Shown piece by piece: positions 37,874 through 46,610 of a stretch of 64,000 nt of DNA. The notes beneath the pieces were generated by a model. That model was given only the letters and a program-made list of their open reading frames with translations. It was not told the DNA's origin and ran no database searches. Numbering within the stretch: the stretch's first letter is position 1; every line of letters starts with the position of its first letter. Origin of the DNA: Ralstonia soli (lineage in GTDB: Bacteria > Pseudomonadota > Gammaproteobacteria > Burkholderiales > Burkholderiaceae); the NCBI RefSeq assembly GCF_023955655.1, contig NZ_JAMXHT010000009.1:1-64000 (forward strand), written 5' to 3'. The translations under genes and the position numbers were made by a program.

Positions 37874-38470
37874 TCAGTGGGTCAGCACCGAATACATCAG
37901 CGAGCCCGAGAACGTGAGCAACACCAGCGATGCACCACGCAACAGCGTGGGCGTATGAGACGCCCACGTGCGCCGCGCCGTGAGCAGCATGCCGAGCGTC
38001 GACCAGCCGATGGCAATGGGCACCAGCACGACAAGGAACACGCCGATGGTTCGCCCGAAATAGGCTGCGGACTGGAATGCAGCAAGCGGAAACAGCGTGC
38101 TGGCAAACAGCAGCGCCTTGGGGTTCATCACGGTGGTGACGAACATGTCGCGCAAGCTGACCGGGCTGGCGGTGACGTGCTGCAGTGCGCCACTTTGCCG
38201 CCAGATCTTTGCCGCCAGCAAGAGGATGTAGGCCGAGCTCAGCAGCTTGACCACGACCGGCAGCCAGGGCCGGTCAGCGGACAGGGCATTCAAGAAGAAG
38301 CCCCACAACGCGATCGACGAGACATAGCCCAGTGCCTCGGCGGCAATGAGCGGGCTCGTGCGCCGTACCCCCACCTTCAGGCCAGACGAGAGTAGCAGCG
38401 TGTTCGTCGGCCCCGGCACGATCAGCACCAGAGCCGTGTACAACGCCAGCATCAGCAGAGGGTCTTGCAT
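37874..38470 (-). CDS. LysE family translocator
   Basis: A 198-residue membrane protein with about five or six hydrophobic segments. The family motif PGPTNTLLLSSG is near residue 20 and MNPKALLF near residue 115. LysE/RhtB proteins export amino acids or related metabolites. Substrate is not predictable. The gene is convergent with DUF924 and lies 20 bp downstream of the LOG gene, so it is probably the last gene of the TetR-LOG-LysE group. Confidence 0.9.
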   Translation of the reverse strand: MQDPLLMLALYTALVLIVPGPTNTLLLSSGLKVGVRRTSPLIAAEALGYVSSIALWGFFLNALSADRPWLPVVVKLLSSAYILLLAAKIWRQSGALQHVTASPVSLRDMFVTTVMNPKALLFASTLFPLAAFQSAAYFGRTIGVFLVVLVPIAIGWSTLGMLLTARRTWASHTPTLLRGASLVLLTFSGSLMYSVLTH

Positions 38471-38490
38471 GAGGGGAGGGTTTTTCCTGC

Positions 38491-39075
38491 TTACGTGCGG
38501 TCGCGGCGCTCCGACCACTTGTCGACGGTTTCGCGCGGCGCACGGGCCAGCATGTCGATCAGCTCGGCCGGGTTGTCGCTCACGTGCAGAAGATCGGCGT
38601 GGTGGCGCTTGAGGAAGCCTTCCTGCACCGCATGGTCGATGAAGGCGAGCAGCTTGTCGTAGAAGCCGGCCACGTTCAGCAGGCCGATCGGCTTGTTGTG
38701 ATAGCCGAGCTGCAGCCATGTGAACGTCTCGAACAGCTCTTCGTAGGTGCCCACGCCGCCGGGCATGGCGATGAAGGCCTCCGCGCGGTCGGCCATCATC
38801 TGCTTGCGCTGGTGCATGTTCTCGACGATGTGCAGTTCGGTCAGCTCTTTATGCCCGACTTCCTTGCGCACCAGTGATTTGGGGATGATGCCGATGACCG
38901 GGCTGCCGCCGTGCAGCACCGCATCGGCCACCACGCCCATCAGGCCGACGTTGCCGCCGCCGTAGACGAGCGTGAGGCCGCGTTTGACCATCTCGTTGCC
39001 CAGCGCGATGGCGCCGGTCTTGTATTCCGGGCGCTCGCCCGGGCTGGAACCGCAATAAACGCAGATCGATTTCAT
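38491..39075 (-). CDS. LOG family cytokinin riboside 5'-monophosphate phosphoribohydrolase
   Basis: A 194-residue Rossmann-fold protein with the LOG signature PGGVGTYEELFE near residue 110 and GGGNVGLMG near residue 40. LOG enzymes cleave nucleoside monophosphates to the free base and ribose-5-phosphate, releasing active cytokinin from isopentenyl-AMP-type substrates. In bacteria the physiological substrate may also be AMP. Its ATG overlaps the stop codon of the TetR gene (ATGA), so expression is coupled. Confidence 0.93.
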   Translation of the reverse strand: MKSICVYCGSSPGERPEYKTGAIALGNEMVKRGLTLVYGGGNVGLMGVVADAVLHGGSPVIGIIPKSLVRKEVGHKELTELHIVENMHQRKQMMADRAEAFIAMPGGVGTYEELFETFTWLQLGYHNKPIGLLNVAGFYDKLLAFIDHAVQEGFLKRHHADLLHVSDNPAELIDMLARAPRETVDKWSERRDRT

Positions 39076-39773
39076 TTGGCAGGAGTGGTGGGGGTGAGCG
39101 GCGGATCGTTGCTGCGGCTCACGGCCAGCAGATCGAAGGCTCGCCGCGGCTTGCCGCGCAGGTAAGGCGCAAGGATCGACAGGATGTGGTAGCTCGCGCC
39201 GTGCAGGTGATCGCGGATCGCCTTCTGGTCGTTGTACTGGCGCGGGTGCTGCACGAACTGGAACGACAGCCAATAGGTGGCGATCACGACGATGTTGGTA
39301 CACATCACATCGATCTGCTCGGGCGTGGCTTCCATCTCGCCGTCTTGAATGAACTGGTGGCAGATGTCCATCGCAAAATGGCGCTTCTGCTCGACGATGC
39401 GCTTGAAGTTCAGCTCCAGCATGCGGTTGCGTGCGAGCAGGTCGTTGATGTCGCGATACAGGAAGCGGTAGTTCCACAGGAACTCCGACATGTACTGCAG
39501 ATAGCCCCAGGTTTCGTCCAGCGTGGCCTTGTGGTCGTCTGGCAGCTTCAGGCGGCGCGCGATTTCCTGTTCGAACTGCACAAAGATCGAGTTGATGATG
39601 TCGTCTTTGTTGCGGAAGTGGTAGTACAGGTTGCCAGGGCTGATCTCGAGCTCTTCGGCGATCGTCGTGGTGGTGACGTTGGGTTCGCCCAGCTCGTTGA
39701 ACAGACGCAGCGACACCTCGAGGATGCGATCGCGCGTGCGGCGTGGGCCGGTGGAATGCTGCTTGGTTTCCAT
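39072..39773 (-). CDS. TetR family transcriptional regulator
   Basis: A 233-residue regulator. The HTH lies at residues 12-60 (RTRDRILEVSLRLFNELGEP, then ISPGNLYYHFRNKDDI). A helical effector domain follows with a conserved-looking DINDLLARN. Proteins with this pattern are common in Burkholderiaceae and the ligand is unknown. It is coupled to the LOG gene by a 4-bp overlap. Its upstream gap contains TATAAT on the minus strand near 39830 without a well-spaced -35. Confidence 0.9.
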   Translation of the reverse strand: METKQHSTGPRRTRDRILEVSLRLFNELGEPNVTTTTIAEELEISPGNLYYHFRNKDDIINSIFVQFEQEIARRLKLPDDHKATLDETWGYLQYMSEFLWNYRFLYRDINDLLARNRMLELNFKRIVEQKRHFAMDICHQFIQDGEMEATPEQIDVMCTNIVVIATYWLSFQFVQHPRQYNDQKAIRDHLHGASYHILSILAPYLRGKPRRAFDLLAVSRSNDPPLTPTTPAK

Positions 39774-39913
39774 TGAACTGCCAAGGCCAGTGGCCCTGTC
39801 TCCGTGGCGTGTTGGTGCCCGGATTATAAGAGATCGTGCTTGTGCAACGACTCCCCCGCAGCGGGTGGGCGTCACATCGCCAAACGTTGACGCGGCGTAA
39901 GCGCGGGTATGTC

Positions 39914-40378
39914 CTAACGCAATAGCGACGCCGCCCACGGCCACGCAATCGCCCCCCATGTTCCCACGCACAGCAGCAGGGCCAGCATGACGGCGGCGCT
40001 GCCGAAATCCTTGGCGCGCTTGGACAGCCCATGCTGCTCCAGCGAGATGCGGTCGACGGCCGCCTCCACGCTCGAATTGAGCAGCTCGACAATCAGCACC
40101 AGCACCAGCGTGCCGAGCATCAGGATGCGCTCCACCACCGTAGCGGGGATGACGAACGCGCACGGCAGCAGGATCGCGCACAGCGTAAGTTCCTGGCGGA
40201 ATGCGCTTTCCTCGTCGATGGCGAAGCGGATGCCGCTGATGGAGTTCTTGAGCGCGAACCAGGCCCGTGTGATGCCGCGGTTGCCCTTGTGCGGGTTGTC
40301 GGCCGGCGAATAAGCGCCGGCCGCTGGCGGCGCTGGCGCGTCTTCCAGTCCCCGATCCGGCGGGGTGGTGGGCTTCAT
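39914..40378 (-). CDS. dgkA: diacylglycerol kinase
   Basis: A 154-residue integral membrane kinase (DgkA) that phosphorylates diacylglycerol to phosphatidic acid for lipid recycling. The catalytic region EESAFRQE and the family motif ELLNSSVEAAVDRI are present, with three hydrophobic helices in the C-terminal 110 residues. A cytosolic Pro/Ala-rich N-terminus of about 35 residues is longer than in E. coli (122 residues total). Start at 40378 lies 12 bp after the glycosyltransferase stop codon. Confidence 0.95.
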   Translation of the reverse strand: MKPTTPPDRGLEDAPAPPAAGAYSPADNPHKGNRGITRAWFALKNSISGIRFAIDEESAFRQELTLCAILLPCAFVIPATVVERILMLGTLVLVLIVELLNSSVEAAVDRISLEQHGLSKRAKDFGSAAVMLALLLCVGTWGAIAWPWAASLLR

Positions 40379-40390
40379 GGAACGCAAGGC

Positions 40391-41527
40391 TCAGGCACCC
40401 GCTGCAGTGGAGGGTTCGGCGGCCTTGGTGCTGCCGGTGTGCGAGGCGGGCATCGGCCGCAGGTGAGCGAGGAATTGCTCCGACGCCGCGCGCCACGAGA
40501 ACTTTTCGGCATGCGCGCGCGCGGTTGCACGGTCGATGCGCAGTGCTTCCAGGCAGGCTTCGCGCAGGTCTTCGCGCATGGCGCCGGCCGGTGAATCGCC
40601 CAGCACGTCGATCGGGCCCGTCACCGGGTACGCGGCAACCGGCAGGCCGCTGGCAAGCGCTTCGAGCAACACGAGGCCAAACGTATCGGTGCGGCTCGGG
40701 AAGACGAACACATCGGCCGAGGCATACACTTTGGCCAGTTCCGGCTGCTTGAGCACGCCCAGGTAGCTGGCGTTCGGATACTTCGCCTTCAGGCCGGCCA
40801 GTGCGGGGCCTTCGCCGACCACCCACTTGGAGCCGGGCAGATCGAGTTCCAGGAAGGCTTCCACGTTCTTCTCCACGGCCACGCGACCGACGTACAGGAA
40901 GATCGGGTGGGCCGTGTTGAGCACGTTGCTGCGCTGGGCGGTGAACACATCCAGATCGACGCCGCGCGTCCACAGCACGCCGTTGGTGATGCCGTAGGCG
41001 GCGAGATCTTTCAGCACCACGGGCGTCGGTGCCATCACGGCCTGGGCGGGGCTGTGGAACCACCGCAGGAAGCGATACGTCCAGGCCAGCGGGATGCCGA
41101 AGCGGGCCTGCACATACTCGGGAAAGCGCGTGTGGTACGCGGTCGTATAGGGCAGCTTGTGGCGCAGCGCGTAGGCGCGTGCGGCCAGCCCGAGCGGGCC
41201 TTCCGTGGCGATGTGCAGTGCCTGCGGCGCAAACTGTTCGATGCGCTCACGCACGCGCTTGGAAGGCAGGATCGACAGGCGGATCTCCGGATACGTCGGG
41301 CACGGCACCGTCTTGAATTCCAGCGGCGTGATCATGTCGACGATGTGGCCCATGGCCTCAAGTTCGCGGCGCGTCTGGGTGAGGGTACGGACGACGCCGT
41401 TGACCTGCGGTTCCCAGGCATCGGTGACGATCATGACTTTCACGGGCTCTCCTTGGGGCGTGGGAGTGGGTTGCGCGGCGGCAGGCTGCACGATGTCGAT
41501 GTTGGTGTGGGTCATGTGGGCGTTCAT
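40391..41527 (-). CDS. group 1 (GT4) glycosyltransferase
   Basis: A 378-residue GT-B glycosyltransferase. The N-terminal domain begins VKVMIVTDAWEPQVNGVV; the C-terminal GT4 donor site has YVGRVAVEKN and the E-x7-E motif in SRTDTFGLVLLEALASG. Relatives transfer sugars to lipids (alpha-mannosyl or sulfoquinovosyl type). Its ATG overlaps the stop codon of the metallophosphoesterase gene (TGATG), so the two are coupled and probably act on the same glycolipid. The donor sugar is unknown. Confidence 0.9.
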   Translation of the reverse strand: MNAHMTHTNIDIVQPAAAQPTPTPQGEPVKVMIVTDAWEPQVNGVVRTLTQTRRELEAMGHIVDMITPLEFKTVPCPTYPEIRLSILPSKRVRERIEQFAPQALHIATEGPLGLAARAYALRHKLPYTTAYHTRFPEYVQARFGIPLAWTYRFLRWFHSPAQAVMAPTPVVLKDLAAYGITNGVLWTRGVDLDVFTAQRSNVLNTAHPIFLYVGRVAVEKNVEAFLELDLPGSKWVVGEGPALAGLKAKYPNASYLGVLKQPELAKVYASADVFVFPSRTDTFGLVLLEALASGLPVAAYPVTGPIDVLGDSPAGAMREDLREACLEALRIDRATARAHAEKFSWRAASEQFLAHLRPMPASHTGSTKAAEPSTAAGA

Positions 41528-42582
41528 CAGGCGGCAGCCGCAGCGGCACGGCGTGCGCGGCGGGACATGGGCGGCGCATCGAGCAGGTGCGTCCAATAGA
41601 CGATCTGCAGCTCGCCTTCCATCGTTTCGACCAGGGCAGATAGGCTCTCCACCCAGTCGCCGTCGTTGCAGTAAAGCTGGCCATCGATCTCGCGGATCTC
41701 GGCCTTGTGGATATGCCCGCAGACCACGCCGTCGCAGCCGCGGCGGCGTGCTTCGTCGGTCATCACGCGCTCGAACGAGTTGATGAAGTTGACCGCGTTC
41801 TTGACCTGGTGCTTCAGGTATTGCGACAGCGACCAGTATGGAAACCCCAGCCGCACGCGGATGCGATTGAAGTGCCGGTTCATCGCCAGGATGAAGGTAT
41901 AGAGCGAGTCGCCCACATAGGCGAGCCAGCGCGCGTGCTGCATCACGCCGTCGAACAGATCACCGTGCACGACCCACAGACGCTTGCCCGTGGCGGTCAC
42001 GTGTACGGCGTCTTCCGCGACTTCGATGTCGCCGAAATTCAGGCCATGGAACTGGCGCGCCATCTCGTCGTGGTTGCCGGGGATGAAGACCACGCGGGTG
42101 CCCTTGCGCGCGCGGCGCAGCACCTTCTGCACGACGTCGTTGTGTGCCTGCGGCCAATACCAGCCTTTGCGCAGTTGCCAGCCGTCGACGATGTCGCCCA
42201 CGAGGTACAGCGTGTCGGATTCGTTGTGCTTGAGGAAGTCGAGCAGGTAGGTGGCCTGGCAGCCTGCGGTGCCGAGGTGGATGTCCGACAGCCAGATCGT
42301 GCGGTAGCGGTGGATTTTCTCGGGCGGTGGGTCGGTGTCCTTGTTCGCCAGCTGATCGGGGGCCAGCGCAGATGCCGGTGCGGCGACAGGTGCCTCGTGA
42401 TCACGCACATCGCCGCGGCCCGCTGGCACTGCCGAGCCGAGCACGCCTGCGGCGGCAAGCCCGGCGGCCATTTGCATCAGAGGCGGTGGAGCGTTCCAGT
42501 CGGAACCGGCGAGTGGAGTGGCGCGAAAGCGTTGCGCGAGGCGGCGGAGAAAACCAGGGCTGGGCAGATTTGGCAGGACCAT
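41527..42582 (-). CDS. LpxH-like metallophosphoesterase
   Basis: A 351-residue calcineurin-type phosphoesterase with all metal motifs: SDIHLG, GDIVDGW, GNHDE, HGDLFD and GHIH. The core belongs to the UDP-2,3-diacylglucosamine diphosphatase-like (COG2908) group. The first ~90 residues before RYRTIWLSDIHLG are Ala/Pro-rich and atypical, so the true start may lie further downstream (no ATG fits well). The C-terminus ends in an Ala/Arg tail. Coupled to a glycosyltransferase, it is more likely part of a glycolipid or envelope route than the housekeeping LpxH of lipid A. Confidence 0.85.
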   Translation of the reverse strand: MVLPNLPSPGFLRRLAQRFRATPLAGSDWNAPPPLMQMAAGLAAAGVLGSAVPAGRGDVRDHEAPVAAPASALAPDQLANKDTDPPPEKIHRYRTIWLSDIHLGTAGCQATYLLDFLKHNESDTLYLVGDIVDGWQLRKGWYWPQAHNDVVQKVLRRARKGTRVVFIPGNHDEMARQFHGLNFGDIEVAEDAVHVTATGKRLWVVHGDLFDGVMQHARWLAYVGDSLYTFILAMNRHFNRIRVRLGFPYWSLSQYLKHQVKNAVNFINSFERVMTDEARRRGCDGVVCGHIHKAEIREIDGQLYCNDGDWVESLSALVETMEGELQIVYWTHLLDAPPMSRRARRAAAAAA

Positions 42583-42718
42583 GTCGGCAACGGAGGCTGC
42601 GTTGGACGGATTTCGCCACCGCTGCGTGAATCGGCCGTGTCAGAAACATGACCGTCACATGACGTGGTTGCCGCAAGGCAGAAGGTGATGTGCCGAAGAT
42701 CCGCGCCAGTCGCGCGTT

Positions 42719-43735
42719 TCAGGCGGATGGCGTTAGCGGGATGCCGTCGATGCGGTTGAGTTCCGCCAGCACGGCAGCGCGCACCCGCGCGTCGCATAGC
42801 AGCGACACATGGCCGATGCCGGCGAAGGAAACGTGTCGGGCGCCATCCAGCCAAGACGCCCCGGCCGGCCCGACGATGGAGTCGTGCCACGAGAAGATCG
42901 AGGTGATGCGCGCGCGCGCAGTTAGCGTTTCGGATGCCGCCAACTGACGCAGCCACGGGCTCGCCCAAGCCATCTGGCGCACGTTGCGGCTGCGTCCTGT
43001 ACGTGCCATCGCGGTGCCTCGATGTGGGGTGCCGAGCGTGATGACGTGGGCCACGGGGCTCATCTCCGATCGGCGCAATGCCGCACGCGCGGCGAGTCCA
43101 CCCATGCTGTGGCAGAGCAGAACGGGTGGCCGGCCATGCGCGCGCGTGAGGCGCACGACCGCTGCTGCAATGTCACGCGCGTAGTCGTCGATGTCGCCCA
43201 GCAGCGGCATGAGATCGATAGCCTCGGTCGGATGGCCGGCGGCGGCCAGATGCTTCTGCATCGGCAGCCATACCGCGCGATTGCAGCCGTAGCCGTGAAT
43301 CATCAGCACGGGCACACGTTTGGTATCGCCCGCTGGCACATCGAACGTGGCGTGCGCACGGAACGGCTGCAGCACGTTGAACATCCACGCGACCGACAGG
43401 CATTCGCGCAACCAGCACACCATGAAACCGGCCGCGCCGATGCGTTGTTCGTGGGGCACGGGCACGCGGTCCCATGCCGGGTCATCCGGAATGGGGGAGG
43501 CCGTGCTTTTCAAGGACACCAGAAACGCCCAGCCCACCGAAACGAGATAACCGAATACCAGCGCCACGCCCGCGAGGGTTGCCGCAGCCGGCCAACTCCA
43601 TCCCGCCCAATGATGCGCAGCACCGGCAACCGCCAGCGTTGCCGCGCACTGGAGCGCCACGGCAATGCGGCGCGCGGTGGCGGCGGTCAGAGAAGCCAGG
43701 GGAGCAGGCGTTGCGGACAGATCGGCGCGCGTCAT
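42719..43735 (-). CDS. alpha/beta hydrolase, lipase/esterase-like
   Basis: A 338-residue protein. Two hydrophobic segments in residues 20-75 anchor it to the inner membrane. The hydrolase domain starts VPVLMIHGYGCNRAVW and has the nucleophile elbow CHSMGG (Ser near residue 211), LGTPHRGT, an acidic residue region and a late His in GIGHVSLL. It resembles PGAP1/lipase-class esterases. Substrate unknown. It ends about 136 bp upstream of the metallophosphoesterase and starts 30 bp after the RDD gene. Confidence 0.85.
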   Translation of the reverse strand: MTRADLSATPAPLASLTAATARRIAVALQCAATLAVAGAAHHWAGWSWPAAATLAGVALVFGYLVSVGWAFLVSLKSTASPIPDDPAWDRVPVPHEQRIGAAGFMVCWLRECLSVAWMFNVLQPFRAHATFDVPAGDTKRVPVLMIHGYGCNRAVWLPMQKHLAAAGHPTEAIDLMPLLGDIDDYARDIAAAVVRLTRAHGRPPVLLCHSMGGLAARAALRRSEMSPVAHVITLGTPHRGTAMARTGRSRNVRQMAWASPWLRQLAASETLTARARITSIFSWHDSIVGPAGASWLDGARHVSFAGIGHVSLLCDARVRAAVLAELNRIDGIPLTPSA

Positions 43736-43765
43736 GGTGGTGATTGCGCCAACGGTGTCGCCGAA

Positions 43766-44290
43766 TCAGTCGCGCACCAGCCGCGTGCCGGCCAGACGAT
43801 CGTGCAGGAACTGGCGTTGCGGATCGATCCACGCCAGCGCACCCCAGGCCAGCAGGCACGCCAGGGCAACACCCACACCGGCCCAGCGGGACGCCCCGCT
43901 CAAGTGGATGACGCCGACTGCCACAACCACCCACACCCATGCCAGCACATAACGCGCGATGGCACGACCGAGCGAAATGCGCGAGCCGTCGGCGTTGACC
44001 ACGCGCATGCGCCACGTCTGCATCGCCAGCGTCTGCCCGCGCTTGCGCCAGAACCACACAAAGTACAGACCGAGCGCCAGGAAGCCCCAGACCTGCAGCC
44101 CTGCATCACCGGTGCGCGCCAGTGGCGGCACGATCACGCGCAGCAACAGGAAGATGGCCGTCGCGCCAAACATCACGCCAAACAGCAGCAGGCCTTCATA
44201 GAGCATCGCCGCAAGACGACGGCGCAGGGTGGGGGCTGCGAGCGGATCAGTTGCCGCTACCGGCGAAGAGGGAGAGACGGAGGTGGCCAT
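43766..44290 (-). CDS. RDD family membrane protein
   Basis: A 174-residue protein with an RDD domain (RRRLAAMLYEGLLLFG, then GQTLAMQTWRMRVV and RQFLHDRLAGTRLV) and three or four transmembrane segments. RDD proteins are of uncertain function; some act in ion transport or stress. The ATG at 44290 is chosen for the typical short N-terminus. It belongs to the minus-strand group behind the ECF sigma factor gene, 91 bp after the DUF3106 gene. Confidence 0.88.
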   Translation of the reverse strand: MATSVSPSSPVAATDPLAAPTLRRRLAAMLYEGLLLFGVMFGATAIFLLLRVIVPPLARTGDAGLQVWGFLALGLYFVWFWRKRGQTLAMQTWRMRVVNADGSRISLGRAIARYVLAWVWVVVAVGVIHLSGASRWAGVGVALACLLAWGALAWIDPQRQFLHDRLAGTRLVRD

Positions 44291-44381
44291 CGAACAGGGG
44301 GGAGTGCGGCAAGCGCAATGCGTCATGCGCCGGCAAGGGTTGCACGGCGCGTGTTCAGATTATGCCAAAGGGTGTACGGAC

Positions 44382-45227
44382 TCAGCCGCCCAGGACGGTG
44401 GATGGCGGCGGATTGCCCGGTTCTCCGCCGGGCGCCACAGGCGGAGCCACCGGGTGCGCGGGCGTGAGTGGCGCACTTGCGGGCGCTGGCGCGGCGGCGG
44501 CAGGTGCCGGAGCCGGTGTCGGGGCAGGCGTAGCAACCGGCGCCGATGCCGCAGCGGTCACCTTGTTCGGCGCCGACCGGGTCGTGCCCGGTTTGGTACG
44601 CCCATGGTGAACCGCCTTGGCCGCATCTTTTGCGAGGCTCGCATTGCCCGGCAGCGCCGTGACCGCAGACGGATGCTTCTGCGCCTTGGCCGCAGCAGCG
44701 AGCGCCTTCTTCTGATCCTCCGTCAGCTTCTGGTAGCTCTGCCACGCTTCGCTTTTCTTCTGAACCGGGACCGACTTGGTGGTCTGGAAATTCTCACGCG
44801 CGCGGTGGCGCTGCTCTGGGGTGAGCTTCACCCAGTCAGCCATGCGCGTTTGCAGGCGCTGCTGCTGCGCAGGCGAGTATTTCGGATAGGCCAGGGCGAT
44901 CTGCAGCCACTTCTTGCGGGCAAGCTCCGGCATGCCGTTCCACTCCGGTGCCAGTGGCGCGAGGATGCGCTGCTGCACGATGGGCAGCTCTGCCCAGTTC
45001 GGATGTACGGACGGTTGCGGATTGGTCGCCGGCGGCGTCGGCAGATCGATCGGCGCGTTGGCGGTGACGCCGGAGGCGGGCGTGGGCGCCAAAGCAGCCG
45101 GAACCTGCCCAATCGCGAGGCCGGTCATCAGTCCCGCCGCACCGAGCAGCGTGGCGATGCCAGCGCGCAGGCGCAGGCCCCGATCGCCTCGCGGTGGTTG
45201 GCCGTGGGTGTGCTGGAAGTCGCTCAT
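44382..45227 (-). CDS. DUF3106 family protein
   Basis: A 281-residue protein with an N-terminal membrane segment (about residues 23-45), a DUF3106 domain (about 75-165) built of repeated W-x-x-L units (NWAELPIVQQ, KKWLQIAL, ADWVKLTPEQR), and a C-terminal half rich in Ala/Pro with short AP repeats, encoded by very GC-rich DNA. Function unknown; it probably reaches into the periplasm. It lies 11 bp after the DUF3619 gene and is therefore likely cotranscribed with the sigma factor. Confidence 0.88.
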   Translation of the reverse strand: MSDFQHTHGQPPRGDRGLRLRAGIATLLGAAGLMTGLAIGQVPAALAPTPASGVTANAPIDLPTPPATNPQPSVHPNWAELPIVQQRILAPLAPEWNGMPELARKKWLQIALAYPKYSPAQQQRLQTRMADWVKLTPEQRHRARENFQTTKSVPVQKKSEAWQSYQKLTEDQKKALAAAAKAQKHPSAVTALPGNASLAKDAAKAVHHGRTKPGTTRSAPNKVTAAASAPVATPAPTPAPAPAAAAPAPASAPLTPAHPVAPPVAPGGEPGNPPPSTVLGG

Positions 45228-45238
45228 CGATCAGCCTT

Positions 45239-45679
45239 TCACTGATCGTGTTTGAGGTACTGGTGGAAGCCTTGATCGGCGTAAGCGGCCAGCGGCAGGT
45301 CGTCGAGCATCATGGCGGTGTCGACTTCGGCGAGTTCGTCCACGCGTTGCTGCTGCTGCCACTGATAGATACCTGCGAGACCGGCGATCAGCGCAATGGT
45401 CGGCCACAGTAGGCCGAGGCGGCGCAGGAATGCCGCAGCGCGTTGCAGCGGCGACTGTGCTTCGCCTTCCACGTCGAAAGACACCGCACCAACGCCCGGC
45501 ATCGCCAAGACGGGCGAGCGCACCGTGCTCGGTGCTTCCGCTTTCTTGTGCGCGAGCGCCGTCCGGCGCGCCGCTGCGAGGCGGTCGCGCACGTCAGGCG
45601 GCAGTTGTCCGGCCGACTCGTTCAGAGCGGTACGGACAGCATGCACAAAACGGCGTTCTCGGAGTTCTGCCTTGTTCAT
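45239..45679 (-). CDS. DUF3619 family protein, possible partner of the ECF sigma factor
   Basis: A 146-residue protein with a soluble N-terminal part (about 80 residues, RERRFVHAVRTALNES) and one transmembrane helix near residues 90-108 (LGLLWPTIALIAGLAGIY). Its ATG overlaps the stop codon of the sigma factor gene (ATGA). Size, single helix and coupling fit an anti-sigma role, but the sequence belongs to the uncharacterised DUF3619 family, so this is inference. Confidence 0.85.
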   Translation of the reverse strand: MNKAELRERRFVHAVRTALNESAGQLPPDVRDRLAAARRTALAHKKAEAPSTVRSPVLAMPGVGAVSFDVEGEAQSPLQRAAAFLRRLGLLWPTIALIAGLAGIYQWQQQQRVDELAEVDTAMMLDDLPLAAYADQGFHQYLKHDQ

Positions 45680-46242
45680 AGTCGGATCCCTCGCGCCCGC
45701 AGCGCTTGGGCCAGGGCGTGTGTTGCCCGCGAGCAGTGCGTCTTTACGCTCCCCTCGGAGCAGCCCATTGCCTGGGCTGTCTCGGCAACATCCATGTCTT
45801 CCCAGTAACGCATCAGGAAGGCCTCCCGTTGACGTGTCGGGAGTTTCTCGATTTCGCGCTCCAGGATTTCCAGCATCTGCGCACGCTCGACCTTGTCGGC
45901 GCTGCTCTCCGCCGCTGTGGAGCCGGCTTCGCTTTCGATCAGCTCGAGCGGGTCGGTGTCGTCGCCCTCGGCGTCTGTGCGAAAGCTGGAAAACAGGCTC
46001 ACCCACGTGTTGCGCACCTTGGTGCGGCGGAACCAGTCGTGGATCGTGTTCTGCAGGATGCGCTGGAATAGCAGCGGGAGCTCGGCCCCCGGCTTGTCGC
46101 CGTATTTCTCGGCCAGCTTGATCATGGCGTCCTGCACGATGTCGAGCGCGGCATCGTCGTCGCGCACAGCAAAGACTGCCTGCTTGAAGGCGCGTTTCTC
46201 GACGCTGAGGAGAAAGGCCGACAGTTCCTGTTCAGAGGCCAT
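45676..46242 (-). CDS. ECF-type RNA polymerase sigma factor
   Basis: A 188-residue sigma-70 family factor of the ECF group. Region 2 has FAVRDDDAALDIVQDAMIKL and the -10 contact block LLFQRILQNTIHDWFRR; region 4 has LPTRQREAFLMRYWEDMDVA and an HTH EGSVKTHCSRATHAL. The linker (about residues 85-118) is acidic and longer than usual. It starts at 46242, above which a 17-bp palindrome lies, and is translationally coupled to DUF3619. Confidence 0.93.
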   Translation of the reverse strand: MASEQELSAFLLSVEKRAFKQAVFAVRDDDAALDIVQDAMIKLAEKYGDKPGAELPLLFQRILQNTIHDWFRRTKVRNTWVSLFSSFRTDAEGDDTDPLELIESEAGSTAAESSADKVERAQMLEILEREIEKLPTRQREAFLMRYWEDMDVAETAQAMGCSEGSVKTHCSRATHALAQALRARGIRL

Positions 46243-46610
46243 ACAACGGCGGTGCGAATCCTGGTGGAGCGGCCGGGCGAACATTCACATTGCGAATGTG
46301 ACGATCGCGCCGCGTGCCTGCGATGGCCGTGGCCGTGAAAAATGTTGCGATGCTAGCAAAAATGCCGGTCGGCGGACAGCCCGACTGTCTGGTGGACGGC
46401 CCGGTGTGGCCGCCGCGTGGCGAATCGCGCCGCCGCTGGACCACCATGCGGCATTGCAGTATCATCCCCGGTTCACAACATCTGTGGTTTGTCTCATCTG
46501 GCTGCCCATCAGGCGGTCCTCCATGCAGACGCGCAACCGCTCAAACCCGCGCCACAAGCCCGGTAGAGAGCATCCAAACAATTTTTTGCCGAAAATTGCA
46601 AAGGACTGAA
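46243..46610. promoter_or_regulatory. divergent control region, ECF sigma gene / ilvIHC
   Basis: This 368-bp gap carries the palindrome at 46285-46301 near the sigma gene and, near ilvI, an AT-rich hairpin CAATTTT-TTGCCG-AAAATTG (46579-46598) just upstream of the ribosome-binding site AAGGA. A GC-rich plus-strand ORF from 46314 crosses it and begins with many Val/Ala codons, but has no ribosome-binding site or terminator behind it, so no leader peptide is called. Confidence 0.45.
46285..46301. promoter_or_regulatory. 17-bp palindrome upstream of the ECF sigma gene
   Basis: TCACATT-GCG-AATGTGA is a perfect palindrome with a 3-bp centre, 43 bp upstream of the sigma factor start. It resembles a dimeric-regulator operator (its half-site TCACA recalls CRP/FNR-type sites, but the spacing is shorter). 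Confidence 0.45.

Noticed and set aside
41527..42651. Plus-strand frame of 314 codons opposite the metallophosphoesterase
   Set aside because: Shadow frame; the minus strand carries all five metal motifs.
46314..46610. Val/Ala-rich start of a plus-strand frame before ilvI as a possible attenuator peptide
   Set aside because: The frame continues without stop into ilvI, has no ribosome-binding site, and no terminator/antiterminator pair follows, unlike the leuA leader.
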